Shown here piece by piece: positions 12,901 to 27,900 of a stretch of 64,000 bases of DNA. Origin of the DNA: Panopea generosa (lineage: Eukaryota > Mollusca > Bivalvia > Adapedonta > Hiatellidae); assembly GCA_029582155.1 (NCBI GenBank), contig CM055895.1, positions 14,622,787 through 14,686,786 on the forward strand. The letters run 5' to 3'. Under the pieces are notes generated by a model, which saw only the letters and a program-made list of their open reading frames with translations, did no database searches and had not been told where the DNA came from. A program made the position numbers and the translations under genes. The first letter of the stretch is position 1. Each line of letters starts with the position of its first letter.

Positions 12901-15900
12901 GATGTCTTTTACATCTTCACTCGGCAGTTTTATCACAGATGCTACCTCCTTACGTGTCACACACCGAGACTGGGTGAATCTCCACATCTGAAATATTCCA
13001 CATAAATTAATATTCTATTGAAATACAAGCAATACATAAGATACATTACAGCTTTCTTTTAAATATGACGAAAAATGGTGGACTAGTTGTGGTCGCTCCT
13101 TCACAATGGCTATGTGTGATGTCCTTGCGCAAGATACTTTATCTGCAGAGGCTTAGTACCGGTTCTACCTATGAAGACTTTGACTGTCTCAGTTGTAAGA
13201 ACTTGTTTCACAGTCAAGGTAAAATAAACAAGACACTTGAGTATCACTTTCAATACAAAAGTCCCCTATCAGTTTACCAATTTTGTTGCCTTAGCAACCA
13301 CAATTTTCGTCCAACTAAGAAATTAACAAAATGATGTACATGATATCTTTATATCCCTCTATCCACTAGATAAGTTTCACAAATGTAGCTTGGACGCTTT
13401 TTGCGTTACCACATGTTCCAGGTTGTATCTTTAATTTTACCTATTTTGTTGCCATAACAACCACAATTTTTGTCCAACTGAAAACTAAATGACCTGCATT
13501 ATCTCCTGCAGAAGTCCCCACTCAGTGAAACTGGTAGGGGACTTTTATTTAAGTTGAATTAAACAACATACAATGATGTTAAAGAAATTATGTTGTGACA
13601 CCATAACCGAATCAAATGAAATCTGCTTTTAACCATTTCAATCCTTAACCACATGTCATAATTAAGGTTTCAGTGGACTGTCTTCTCATGGTGTTAAAAA
13701 CACAATCTACTAACTCTGGATTTTAAGACTTTATTTTTTGAATGTGCAACTGAGTTTTAATGAATACACGCAATCATGATCACGTTTGATTAGCAGGTAA
13801 GAGAAAGTGAGTGACTGATACTAACCAGGAAGTCTCGCCCTCTACACAGAAGTTGTGAAGAGATTCCACTATTGGGACTGTAACCATCTTTAGGGTACAG
13901 AATCTCACTGTAATGGACATGGCAAGTATTAACCAATGCATATATACCAGAATTTAGTCAAATATGTTATATAATAAAATGAATAGAATGAATAGGGTTT
14001 TACAGTGTACCAAAACATTATAGGTTATTCAATGCAAACAGGAAGAAAGATTCCAGGTTCACTCTACATGTACAAAAACAACAAATATTTAAAAAAATAC
14101 ATCAACAAATGAATATGCAAATGAACCTAGAACCTTGATACCTGCAGAACTGCAGAGTTTCAGCAAATTCTATCATATTACTTAAATTGTCGCTTCTTAC
14201 AACATGCATAAGCCACAGTGATCCTATTCTTGCCATCACTCATATGGCTCCCTGGAACCACACAGGGGTTGATAATTTTACCACAATAGTGAACATGACA
14301 AAAATTGATAAAATGAACATGACACCCATTCGGAGGGTTCCTACCCCTCTGCAGACATCGGCATTTATTCTATTTTTAGTCGGAACAACATGGGCTTTAT
14401 ATATTAAAGTAGTGAAGCTAACAAGATGGGTATTGGACACATGCTAGGACTTGTACAAATAAGTAACTTAAAACTCTTGATCATGTAATCAAAAACAACA
14501 ATGATGTGACAATGCCTCCAGTAAGATTCAAACTTCAGATAGATTACTTTGTACTATTGTGCTAGAACATTTTCGAGTTTTAATGTAATTTCTTGTTTTG
14601 TCATAAATTGTTTTATTTCAGTTTCTTTACATATACATATAAGTATTATATTTTTAAAGCACAGAACAAATATACAATATTATTTTAAATACATACATCA
14701 TGCCATTACAATTTTACTCTGGATAGTAGTAAAAGGCCTAAAAAACGAACAATTTTAACAAATACAGAATAGTAGTATTGTATTGTCAATATGTTTCCAT
14801 TTCAAGCATCAAACATTTTTGTGGATGTTTTAATGTGAGTGTTGAGGTCTTCTGTGTGATGAAATAATTTTTTCATTATTTTTTTTTTTTAAAAAAATTA
14901 AGACTAAATAATATGGAAGGAAGAAAAACTAGAAATGTGTCCATGAGACACAAATTCTCCCACTTCGTAACAATATTGTAGATATCAATTAAGCAGAATA
15001 TCAAGTTTCATCAAAATCGGTCTATCAATAAAGATTTTAGAGGTCGGAAACTGTCAGCCAATCTTAGTCCAATCTTAGTCCAATCTTAGTCCAGAACACT
15101 TAATTAATATTTATCATCATACATCTTTCTACAAAATATGAATCAAATCCATCCAATCCTTCAAGAGATATCAAGCGGAAACCAATTTCTTGACATTTGT
15201 AAATTTTCAAAAAAAGTCCAAAAAGGGGCATAACTCCATAAAAAATCATCAGACCAGAACCAAATACGAACTTGGCCTGTATTACCTGAATGTGAAGTCA
15301 CACACCAAATCTGTTCATCAAAACTAAAGATATGTTGGAAACCATTATAGTATGTACGGTATGTACGTATGGACAGCGGTGATACTATATGCTCCCCTAT
15401 TGAAAATGGCGGGGCCAAAAAAAAGAAGATTTTTAGAGAAAAGAGATATAGACTGACGAGAGAATTATTTTTTGATTTATATATGTATCCTCTCACTGCT
15501 TCTTAACTGTGTCATATTGCTTTGCTGTAATTTTGCACATGGTATCAAGTATCAATCAGGTACACATGTCCAGTTAATCTATATATTTATTGGTGAATTT
15601 GGTTGTGACACAAATATAAACATGAGCATTAAAGCAATAAAACATTTTGTTAAAACTTAAGATAACATATACACGTGTTATCCAACATGCCATTTCTCCA
15701 TTGTTAGTATTGGAAACAAGAAATTTCAACAAACTGTTGGTTTGATGGAACTTTTGCAGAAATGCAAACTAAAAAAAGATACTTTGAGCCCTGTTCTTCT
15801 TCTCATTACTTACCTCTTGACTACCCAGCAGCCCTGCACCATGACGGCTACAACTTGTAGAGCCCTCAGGGTGGCCTGGGGATCTGTACCCTGCGGAAGT

Positions 15901-18900
15901 AAATGTAGCAGCTGGCTAAACCGGATAACCTTGGCTGCAAACAAAAACCAGATTGTGTAGTTTTCAACTAAAAGCATCGGTTACTCTAAATTCTGGACAG
16001 AAATGTATTAGGATTCAGAAAAAAAATCTTCATTTCCAACCATATGCACTACAATTATGGTTCATGCGTATCATTACGTAACACACCCCTGGTTGTAAAT
16101 TATGCTTTGATCCAAACAGTTTTGATTGAATATCTAGCATCAATTTTTGCCACCGAGGGCTAACAGACGATCAGTTACCTAACCACTGTTTCCTGGGATC
16201 CTGTATGGTAAACCAGTACTGGAGCAAACCCAATCTCCGAAAGTAACCGGTAACTTTCACACTTGAATCAGCTGTGTGAGATGAATGACAATGAGACACA
16301 ATATCAGTCATATATGAGTCATATATCAATCATCAAGGACTGTTGCCGGGCCGGGATTCGAACTCGCGACCCTTGGATTGATAGTCAGATGCGTAACCGA
16401 CTGAGCTAATCGGGCCCGGCTGATGCAAATGGTACTGACAAATATACAACAATTATTAAATGTATGTAAATATATACTTGAGTGTAGTGAACTTCAAGCA
16501 GATACAGGTACATACTGTCAGCATAATTCAAATAACAATTCAAGAGACAATTGTGGTTTATTTCACACAAAACTTTAAAAAGATTCAATTTTGTTTTGTA
16601 AATAGATTTAATGCCATTACTTTTATATATGGCATCTAGCTAGAACGGCGGTACTAGAAACTGGAAAACTTTCACGCATTGTTTGAAGAAACACAACAAA
16701 TAAATAAATGTTAAAACTACATGAAGTCATGCAGTGTTGATGAAAGAATAAAAAATTTAAAGGGATGATGATAAAAAAAAGACGTGTTAACTTATTGTTA
16801 TAAATATTCCAAGCTTACCATTGGTCAACAGAGCTTTTACTTGGTCACTTAGTGGCATTGATTTCAGCTGGGTAAGGGACAGGACATTACTGGGCATGGC
16901 TGGCTTCTCTCTGCAAAACATCATATAAGCACAATCAAACCTGTATACTAACAGATCTGAAACTTGTGATACAGCAAACACATCAATGGATACATGAAAT
17001 GACAATGAAACCAGGGGCTGCTTCACTAACCTTTGTAAATCTTAAGATTTTCTTACATAAACATAGTGACACCATACAGATGTTTCAATAATGCAAAGTT
17101 ATATCAGTTTTTAAGGAATACTATTTACAAAGTGATGGTAGTGTGTTTAAGGAATACTATTAACAAGTTTGTCCAAAATTCTTGCAAAGATGCTAAAGAA
17201 ATTTAAAGGAATTTTGTGACATTTTATCGCTTCAAATTTAAGGTGAAAATAGTAAACTTATGAACATTACTTACATGGGCCCCAGGTTATTAATAATAGT
17301 CTGTTAGGAGTCAAATGGCTAACAATGATTGCATAATTAAATAGTAAAAGCGCACTTCAAATTGCATTTTACAAAGCATCAGGAACTTCACAGATTTGCG
17401 GACTGGAAAGAAGTTCAATCTGAAGGGATAACTGTTTTGACTATAACAAGGCTTTGCCGCACACACAAAAAATAGCCATGACTGATTCTTTTTCTTGTGT
17501 ATCAAACAGTGAGAATAATTATTTTAATTGAGTAAATAATTTCCAAAGGAACAAGATTTTATCTTAACTCTAGATCAAAATATCTTACAAAGTGAGGCGG
17601 TAGTGTAAACAGTGTTGGCCGCTCATGCAAGAGGTTGCAGGTTCGATCTCCAGCTCGACCTGATGCCTCTAAAAAAACAATGCTTAGCACTGCTTCAACC
17701 CATACAGAAATATCTCACACCTGTAAAATGGCACATATCCCATACAGGCATACTTCTGTGCATTGTTGTGAATGCTATAATGAATCATACATGTACAGTC
17801 CTATTGTCACTTTACATCAAATTGTGTATCAAAAGTTTACTTCCTTTGGCCTAAACTAAAATAACTGAAATAAGTAAACTACAAAAAAAATACATGCTGA
17901 CACTGGTATATACATTTTCCTCATTATTTGCAAGCTACTGATTTTAAATTTATCAAGGCAAAATATATTTACAAAACAATTCTAATCAATGTGAAGAGTG
18001 TGTGTGCATCAGTCAAATGTATGTGATTTCCATCTGTGTGGTTGACATACTAAATTTATCTTAAAGAAACTTAGTTCAGGGCTCTCGTTTTTGGGGACTT
18101 TATTCTGCTCCATTCCCAATGGCAAATAGTATCTTTTTTTTCCAAGCCAAAGTGACAAAATTCCCAGTTTCAAAATGCAAGAAACCAAAAGAAATATTTG
18201 GGAGTAAAGTTTAGGTATTTTTAAATAATTATTATGATTTAAATGTAGTCTTCTACAAGAACATCACATTTTTTATACATTTAATATACATTACAAATAT
18301 ATTGTTATGTATACTGAAGGAACCCTTGCTAATTAATTTCCCAATTTCTTTAAAAATAACACTAATTTTCCCAAAGTCATGGGCCCCGACCCCATTCCCA
18401 GAAGTGTGAGCAAGAGCCATGTAGTTTATAGTCACCCTAGCGTATTTCATTTATCAAGATATTTTATATTTGACAACTTTCATCACCCTGTGTGTCAAGT
18501 AACAGTCCCTCCTTACTGATTTTACCTTTACAGTATTAATATAACAATAGAATCAGATATTTTATGTATAACTACAACAGATAAACATTACCATGGAATC
18601 AGATATTTTATGTACAACTATAACAGATAAACATTACAACTGAATCAGATATTTTATGTATAACTACAACAGATAAACATTACAAAGGAATCAGACATTT
18701 TATGTACAACTATAACAGATAAACATTACAACTGAATCAGATATTTTATGTATAACTACAACAGATAAACTTTACAACGGAATCAGACATTTAATGTATT
18801 CAAGGTACAGACTACCAGTACGTAATAATTTTTGCCCTTGCTAAACATATCAAACTTACTGTTGTATTTCATTTGCCTGTGACATAAGCATTTTAAGATA

Positions 18901-21900
18901 TTCCACTGGGTCTACATGGAATTCATTGCTCATCTCCTTGTTCTCTTGAATTAACATCCGACGTTCTCTCTCAGCTTCTTCTGTCTGTATACAAACAAAT
19001 ATATAAAAGAAAATGGGTTGGTGAAGAAATATATCAGTGGTGTGTGGTGTACTGTTCCAAATAATGATTGATTGATTGAATATTAAGCATAATTTTTTAT
19101 GCAATCAAGGGCTAACAGATGATCAGTTAACATAATCACTGTTTTCTGGGATCCTGAAAGGTTACCCAGTACTCTAACACACCCCATCTCTGCAAGTAAC
19201 TGATAACTTTCCCATTTAAATCAGCGGTGAGAGACGAATAATAATAAGATGCATTGTTATATATCGGTCATCACGGAGACTGTTGCCGGGCAGGGATTTG
19301 AACTCACCAACCCTGGACTGATATAATATCTGGTAACCAACATTTCATTTCTTTTAACAATATGCCAGAAACAGGCAGGTGGAGACTCTCCTGTACTGAT
19401 ATAACATTCTTCCATTGTTTAAAGAAATGGGCGGGGTGTGTGTGTGGAGGGGTTACTATATTCATCTACTGCTATATAATATCTCTTAAAACAAGATGTC
19501 AGGTAATTTTTTTGCAAACGCAGTAACTGTGATTCTGATTATAAAACATGCTATTCAGACATGTTAAGTTTATATTATTCAAGTAACATTTTCATTAATT
19601 TTCATACTTGAAGTGGAACCATTAATTTTCATACTTGAAGTGGAACCATTAATTTGAAGTGGAACCATTAATTTTCATACTTGAAGTGGAACCATTAATT
19701 TTCATACTTGAAGTGGAACCATTAATTTTCATACTTAAAGTGGAACCATTAATTTTCATACTTGAAGTGGAACCATTAATTTTCATACTTAAAGTGGAAC
19801 AATTAATTTTTATACTTGAAGTGGAACCATTAATTTTCATACTTAAAGTGGAACCATTAATTTTCATACTTGAAGTGGAAAACTCAAAAAGTCCAAGAGT
19901 GAGTTTGTCTACTTGCCTATATCAAATATTGTGAAATCATTAATTTCCAAACTGATCTTGGGCATAATTTACATCTATATTGTATAGAATTTGTGTATCC
20001 AGTAATAAGGTTTAGTTATCCAGCTCCAAGTTATCCAATATTCTGTATCAAGTGTGTGCAGGGTTTTCCTTGTCCCTCAAAGTTTGTGATTTTCCACACT
20101 TTTTAAACACAGTCTATGCCAAAAACTTTTCAGGACTATAGTCCTTTCAAAACATCAGACTGGGTAGTCTGAATTCAATTCTTTTTGTCCGTAAATAACA
20201 GAAGACCTAAAATTGACATAAAGTTTCATTTCCAAAATTTTTATCATTTTATCCTAATTTCATTTAGTTTCACGAGAGAAAGATTGTTCTATTTTGATAT
20301 ACAGTCATAGAAATAGTCGGGCTATACGATTGGATAACATTGATAAGGTTGAAAATATCATAGACTGGGTCTCAGACTATAATCTATTTTTCCCAGACTG
20401 TATTGATGAATAACAAGAGCTGTCCCAGGAAAGTACATGCATGCTCAATCATTTGAAGAATAGATATGAAGATTGTATTATATTGTATATGATGATAAAC
20501 AAAAGGTAAGACCATAAAAAAACATGATTGATGTACTCCATATATGGAATATTAGGAAGTTCCCAAAAATGGATTGCTTTGGCTTGAATTAAATCATATT
20601 GTATTATTGAAGCAAGTCACTTTGGTAACTGTTGTCGAAGAGTTCTAGTGCTCAAAAACATAAATGGGAAAATCTATGTAAAACAGGGGCATAACTCAGG
20701 AAAACATATCGGGATATTTATAGGACTGCCTGTATCGAGTGTGTGTGATAAAAGGAAGAATTTGAAAGTTTATTATTGTAAGGAGCACATTTATGGTACC
20801 TGAACGTTATTGTAGTGTAGTGGTACCCAAGTCTCCTCCTCTCGTAGCTGCTGTAGATGTCTAAATGAGGCAAGTCGCCGAGCCTTTGCTGTCTCCGACT
20901 CTGGTCGTTGGAACTTCACAGTGACCGTCTGAGCCTCCTCCTCAGCTTCATCTTGTGATGAATCACCTACAGTGGTAATAACAATGAACACCAGTCTGCA
21001 CATTCATACCGCAGGAGCAGCCACTCCTATATTGGTATGGGGATGAATAGAATGTGACACCTATATAGATATAGGGATGAATGGAGTGTGACACCTATAT
21101 TGGTTTAGGGATGAATGGAGTGTGACACCTATATATGTATAGGGATGAATGGAGTGAGACACCTATATAGGTATAGGGATGAATGGAGTGTGACATCTAT
21201 ATAGGTATAGGGATGAATGGAGTGTGACACCTCTATACCTGGGATGAATGGAGTGTGACACCTATATAGGTATAGGGATGAATGGAGTGTGACACCTATA
21301 TAGGTATAGGGATGAATGGAGTGTGACACCTATATAGGGATGAATGGAGTGTGACACCTATATAGGTATAGGGATGAATGGAGTGTGACATCTATATAGG
21401 TATAGGAATGAATGGAGTGTGACACCTATATAGGTATAGGGATGAATGGAGTGAGACACCTATATAGGTATAGGGATGAATGGAGTGTGACACCTATATA
21501 GGTATAGGGATGAATGGAGTGTGACACCTATATAGGTATAGGGATGAATGGAGTGAGACACCTATATAGGTATAGGGATGAATGGAGTGTGACACCTATA
21601 TAGGTATAGGGATGAATGGAGTGTGACACCTATATAGGTATAGGGATGAATGGAGTGTGACACCTATATAGGTATAGGGATGAATTGAGTGTGACACCTA
21701 TATAGGTATAGGGATGAATTGAGTGTTACACCTATATAGGTATAGGGATGAATGGAGTGTGACACCTATATAGGTATAGGGATGAATGGAGTGTGACACC
21801 TATATAGGTATAGGGATGAATGGAGTGTTACACCTATATAGGTATAGGGATGAATGGAGTGTGACACCTATATAGGTATAGGGATGAATTGAGTGTGACA

Positions 21901-24900
21901 CCTATATAGGTATAGGTATGAATGGAGTGTGACACCTATATAGGTATAGGGATGAATGGAGTGTTACACCTATATAGGTATAGGGATGAATGGAGTATGA
22001 CACCTATATAGGTATAGGAATGAATGGAGTGTGACACCTATATAGGTAAAGGGATGAATGGAGTGTGACACCTATATAGGTATAGGGATGAATGGAGTGT
22101 GACACCTATATAGGTATAGGGATGAATGGAGTGAGACACCTATATAGGTATAGGGATGAATGGAGTGTGACACCTATATAGGTATAGGGATGAATGGAGT
22201 GTGACACCTATATAGGTATAGGGATGAATGGAGTGTGACACCTATATAGGTATAGGGATGAATAGAGTGAGACACCTATATAGGTATAGGGATGAATGGA
22301 GTGTGACACCTATATAGGTATAGGGATGAATGAAGTGTGACACCTATATTGGTTAAGAGATGAATGGAGTGTGACACCAATTTCAATACATTAAAGGTTA
22401 CATACAGTTGACTTTGATTATCTCAGTTACTTAAGAGGAATCCTAGATTATATTAAATGAAAGTCCCATGTCCTATTTCCTATTTTTAATCCTTCTTTTC
22501 TTAGTGTAAAATGCTACTGTTTGCTTTAACTTCATTATTACAAATTATCCAGAAACTAAAATGATTGTTCCAGTCACCTGCAGCAAATCTAACAACACAT
22601 ATTACTTCAGGTCACAAAGACCAGTTATCTATCTAGTCATAGAGTGTTTGTGTCTTTGAAATCTTTGGTGTTGTTTTTTTAATTGGGTTTAACACATTTC
22701 AGGTTATATACCAGTATGGCATATCCAGTTTTACTGGTGGAGGAAAACCTCAGACTTGGTCAGACTGTGTAGAATCACCGTCCTTCTGCAAGTAACTATA
22801 AACTTTCTCACATAAAGTTTTTGGAGGGAGCAGGACTCAAACATACGACATTAGAGCTAAGAGGAAAGTGATCATGAGATGGCGCCTTAGACCACTCGGC
22901 CACAGAGGACCCTTTTGTTTGAAACGTAATAAGAATAGCGAGTTATACATAGTAAACGGAATATATTTATATATTGTATACGATTTCATCAATGGAGGAG
23001 GCCTCAGAATTGTTCAGAGTGGAACCAATGTCTTACCACAAGTTATGGGCAAACTTTCTTACAAAATAATGGACTGACTGTGCTTGTATCCACAACCTCG
23101 ACAGTAAAAGGCAAATGACCTAGAGAGCACATGGCCAGTCCCCTGCCCATAAGTATACATTCACTGTAAATCATACCCTAGTCTTTTCCCTTATTTCCTA
23201 TAAATTATGATATTTCCAACAAATTATATTTAAATGTTAAGGCCATTATAAATTAATTGCTAGATTATCATCCAAATTTTTCTTAAAAACGGAGAGGGCA
23301 GGAGGATTTTATTTTTATTTTTAAAATTTTTGATGTCTTTTTAATAATATATATTTTTTTTATGAAAATAAATAGGGTTGGGGTGGCATGAAAATTACGT
23401 GGCAGGCGGGGATGAAAATCTAGCAATTAATTTATCATGGCCTTAACTGAACTTGTTTTTAAAATCTTGTCTACACTGGTCAAGCTTGGTGCAATTAAAT
23501 TTTGATCAATTTGACAAAGCTTTACAATACTGTCGATGATGAGAGCAACATACAGGTACATGTATCAGTTGTTTTACCTCCATCTTTTGCTGATTCTTTG
23601 CTGTCAATTCTTTTATCTACCTTGTCCAGGTAGTCGAAGCTAGGTTTCATTTGCACCTGAGCATTCACTGGACTTAAATACAGCTCCCCTAGAATATAAT
23701 AAAAGTCTGACAAACAAGTTTGAATAACAATTAACACAAAAACATTTGTTTCAATTAAAATACACAGGTATCTAACTAGAAGACAAGTCCTGACAAGTCC
23801 TTGGTTGACATAAATTAATTCCATTTTAATTGTGTTTTAGTGAAATCTACATTTCTTAAATATATACCAGTCTAACACGTGTGGCTCGACTCCTTAATAA
23901 CTAGCTAAGACAGATTAGACTGATGTCAATTCCTGTATCACATACCATGTTTGTAGTATCCAACAGCATATCTGCCCGGGTCTGCTGTGGCATTGGACGA
24001 GTGTAAAACCTGTTTGTCCATCTTGTCACTGAAATGTATATATGTGTGTGTGAATGATGTCAATGATTCTATTTAAAAAGGTAACACGTATGTATATATT
24101 CATTTTACAGGTTTGTAAAAACAAATTTACACACATGATGTGTTTAAAAATACTCTTAAAAGAAGGTACTGTGGTATATCTGTGTGTATACAGTTTAACC
24201 CATGTATTCACTAGTTGTATACATTTTTTCAAGTTAAGTTTAAATTTCCCAATGCATCAATCTAACCGATGGGGAATTACAGATGGGGAATAACGTTATT
24301 TTAACTTTTTGGTGTATTCCCTTTGATTTATAAATAATTCATCATTCATAAAATCCTATGTTATAAATGTCACAAATACAGTTAGAGACGTATAACAATG
24401 TAAATGAAGCTTTCTATATATAGTAACAACACCTATTATAGAAAGAGACCCCATCTCCATCTCTCCCATCCACAGTTAGAGACATATAACAATGTAAATG
24501 AAGTTTTTCTATATATAGTTACAATACCTATTGTAGAAGGAACCTCCATCTCCATCTCTCCCGTCCACATTCAGAGCAAACTGTTCCCCCTTGCTGCGAG
24601 AGTAGTGCTTACTATGTGTGTTAAGGGCAACTTCCAACTCAAGCTGAAATATACATACACACACAATACATAGAATATAATAATTATTATATACATGAAC
24701 TATGCAATCAGTTTTCCACAATAATATTATGTAGTGATAAGGCCATTACAAAATAACTGCTAGATTATCATCCAAATTTTTCTTAAAAACGGGGAGGGCG
24801 GAAGGATTTTATTTATATTTTTTTTTATGTTTTTTTAACAATAATTTTTTTTTTATAAAATTAAAAAGGTTTGGGTCGTCATGAAAATTAGGGGGCGGGC

Positions 24901-27900
24901 AGGATGACAATCTAGCAATTAATTTATTATGGCCTAAGGTAGAAACACATTCACAAATATTTGAAGTTGTCTCAAAGAGGAGCGATGGTGTTGTAGGCAG
25001 GGTGCTGACTGCTCATGGCCCAGGTCACAGGTTTTATTAGACTATAGTCTTCCATAAACACAACACTCAGTACTGGTTCTTTGCTTACTAGAAACTTAAA
25101 CGTTTTTTTTTCTTCAAATGAAGATAAATGTAAACACTTTCATTTCTCTAGCAGTAAACAAATTATGTGCATCTTTTTATTCCTTATATACCTCTCTTCC
25201 GCTAACTTTGAATACATGTGCCATTGACTTTTTCTAAACTACATTCAATGTAATTTAATAAATCATGTTTAATTTACTTCTTCTATATTTCCTTTACTCC
25301 AACATTGAATAAATTGTACAATTAACTTGTTCTATACTTCCTTTCCCATATAAACCTTGAATAAATCATGTTAAATTTAATTCTTAAATATTATCATCCA
25401 TTTCCCTAACATTGAATAAATTATGTCCAATGTAAATTTTGCAGTAAATTAGTTGGAATGAAACAGTCTGTATGTAAAAATTCTCCAGCAGCATTCAATT
25501 ATTTATTTTCCTTATTCCCCCATTATGGCCGAAAAAAAAAAGTGTTTGTCTGGGGCAACATCTTGAAAAAAAAATGTTAGGTAGGGTAGGTAGGTTTTTT
25601 TTTAAAAAAAAAACTCCATCCGTGAAGTTGCTTCATTCAATATTGCAGCGATTTCAAAACATATAGAATTAAAGACCATAATTTATAATATAAAATGACT
25701 ATGCTAATCAAAATTTGGCAAAAAAATAATTTAACTACCTACCTACCCACATGAGAAATACTTGGTCACAGCACAGCAAACAAACATTTTTTTAAGGATG
25801 GTCTCATGGCCACAGGGCCATGAACTTTTCAATTGTCATGACCTACACTAAATTAACATGCTATTTTAATGAAAAACACTAAAATTATTAATTTCAATAT
25901 TTTCTATTTCAGCTGAGCTATATGATAAGTTGGAAAACAAAACTATGTTGTTGTCTTCATTTTCCAAGAAGTCTTTCTCTTCTAGCTCATAGCTCAACTA
26001 ATTTTAGAGTAATATTAGCTTAAAATTAAAAAAATATTATTAAAACATTTAATGGCAACCTAAGAAAAGTTATGTAATCATTTTTTTAGCATAATCTGTT
26101 TCTTTTCATAATGAATATAATTTTAAAAGTTAAATTCTTTTTCTATATCCTTTTAAACGTCCATTAAAAGGAATGAATAAATGGCAAGACCGAAAAGGGC
26201 ATCATAAAAAAAATAAGGACCAGTTGATGTTTAAACTGGTATTAGAAAATGAAAATTAAAAAAAAAAATAAATAAGGTCGGCACCATTTTGCTTGGTAGG
26301 GTCGGGTTACCTGAAACAAACACCATTTTTTAGACCTATAAACCATCCCCCACCAATTTTGGTCTCAAAAATTATAAAAAAAAGTGTGTGTGTTGGAGGG
26401 GGGAGACCCAAGTAATGCTTCACGTCAGCTGTGTTTATTTGGGAGAATATGGTATGCATTATCTTATGTTTTATTCCATATTATTACAGTACCTTTTTCT
26501 GCTTTGGCTTAACTTGTCCTGAGAGAAGTTCCACTTGGTCATATGTCATGTATCCAGGACGTACAGGGTACTGTTAAAAGATACATATAGAGTCTAAATC
26601 CAACAAAATAAAATAAGCACATCGAAAAAAAGACTTATAACCACACCAGTTAATTTGAAGCACAACATTTTTATTTAAATGTCAATGGCAAATAAAGCAA
26701 TGTAGGGCTTTTTACCTTATTAAACTGAGGTCTATAATAATAATAGTAGTAATAAATAATAAAAGTAAAAATAATAATAGCAGTAATAATATTAATGATA
26801 ATAATTATAAAAATAATATCAAAGGCACATTTAACTTCCGAAACGGTTGTTTTTAGTTTTAATTTAAGTGAGCTTTATTTTTTCAGATAATAGAATAATG
26901 TTTAGTTGATCACTGAGAGACTTTGCAAACAAAAAATTAAATATAAAACACATTATAAGTACATAGTTAAGAACGGGTTTTGTTTACAAATTAATATTCG
27001 TCTCTTTCCAATAAACACCTTTGGCAGAAAACAAGAAAGCTTGTTCAGAAAAGCGTCGGTCAGTAATATATGATCAATTCACTTCAGAGAGAAACAGTAT
27101 GGGGAACTGTAGGGGAGATGGTTAAAAATTAAATAACTACTTTCGGTTAGATCGTTTTTCAGAACAACCCCTTTATTCCCCTCAGTGTATTAATGAACTG
27201 GAACCCATGAGCACATAAGCGACGAATCGTTCATATAAAATCAAAAATCAAATTACTTTTTTAATAACTGTACTAAACAAACCACTCTTGGTAGCCTCTC
27301 AATATTGACTGCGATAAAGTTATGTGTGACGTATTAGCGCGCGATAGTATCACGCATATATGCAAGGAGGATCCTGAGCAAGTGCATCTAGACCAAACTA
27401 GTGTTCTGTACTCATTGTTTTTAGTGCGTATAAATAATATAATGCATACTACATTCGAAACAATTTTATTGCAGACATCAATATATATATTTAAAAAAAA
27501 GAAAACCAAATAAGGAAACATAATATTAGTGAAGCCATAACTTTTTTAATCTTGTTAATGAACTCCTTATCTAACAGTCTTAATCCGCACACTACCACTG
27601 CAGTATTCATTTGTGTACTTCTGAACATTGGCGGAGGTACAGTCGGAAAGTAACCGAGTCATTACGGAATTACAAAAATATAAACAAAAGTTAAAAGTTT
27701 GGTCCACTTGTCTAAGAAACACACATTAAGATCAAGTTATTTATTTTCTCGCTTTTTTAAAAACAGTCACTTAGGGGTCTGCAGGAATGGTTTTAGCAAT
27801 ACTATAAACAAATTTAATTACAATCGTTTTTGTTGTTATCAAAAAGTGTGCATTTCAAGTTGAATGATGCTTTAATAATAATAATAACAGTATTAATAAT

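Noticed and set aside
16336-16421. A tRNA gene with perfect A box
   Set aside because: The T stem does not pair, the same head occurs with a shared ~200-bp body at several other places, and it is followed by SINE sequence. It is a SINE head.
17013-17290. Possible MITE around 'ggggctgcttcactaac' and 'catgggcccc'
   Set aside because: The two ends do not form a convincing inverted repeat and there is no second copy in the window.
18080-18425. Possible inverted-repeat element with 'gggctct' ends
   Set aside because: Only about seven bases match at each end; too weak to call.
19649-19934. Long open frames on both strands
   Set aside because: The 27-bp repeat is a multiple of three without stops, so frames stay open automatically. 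No start context or product.
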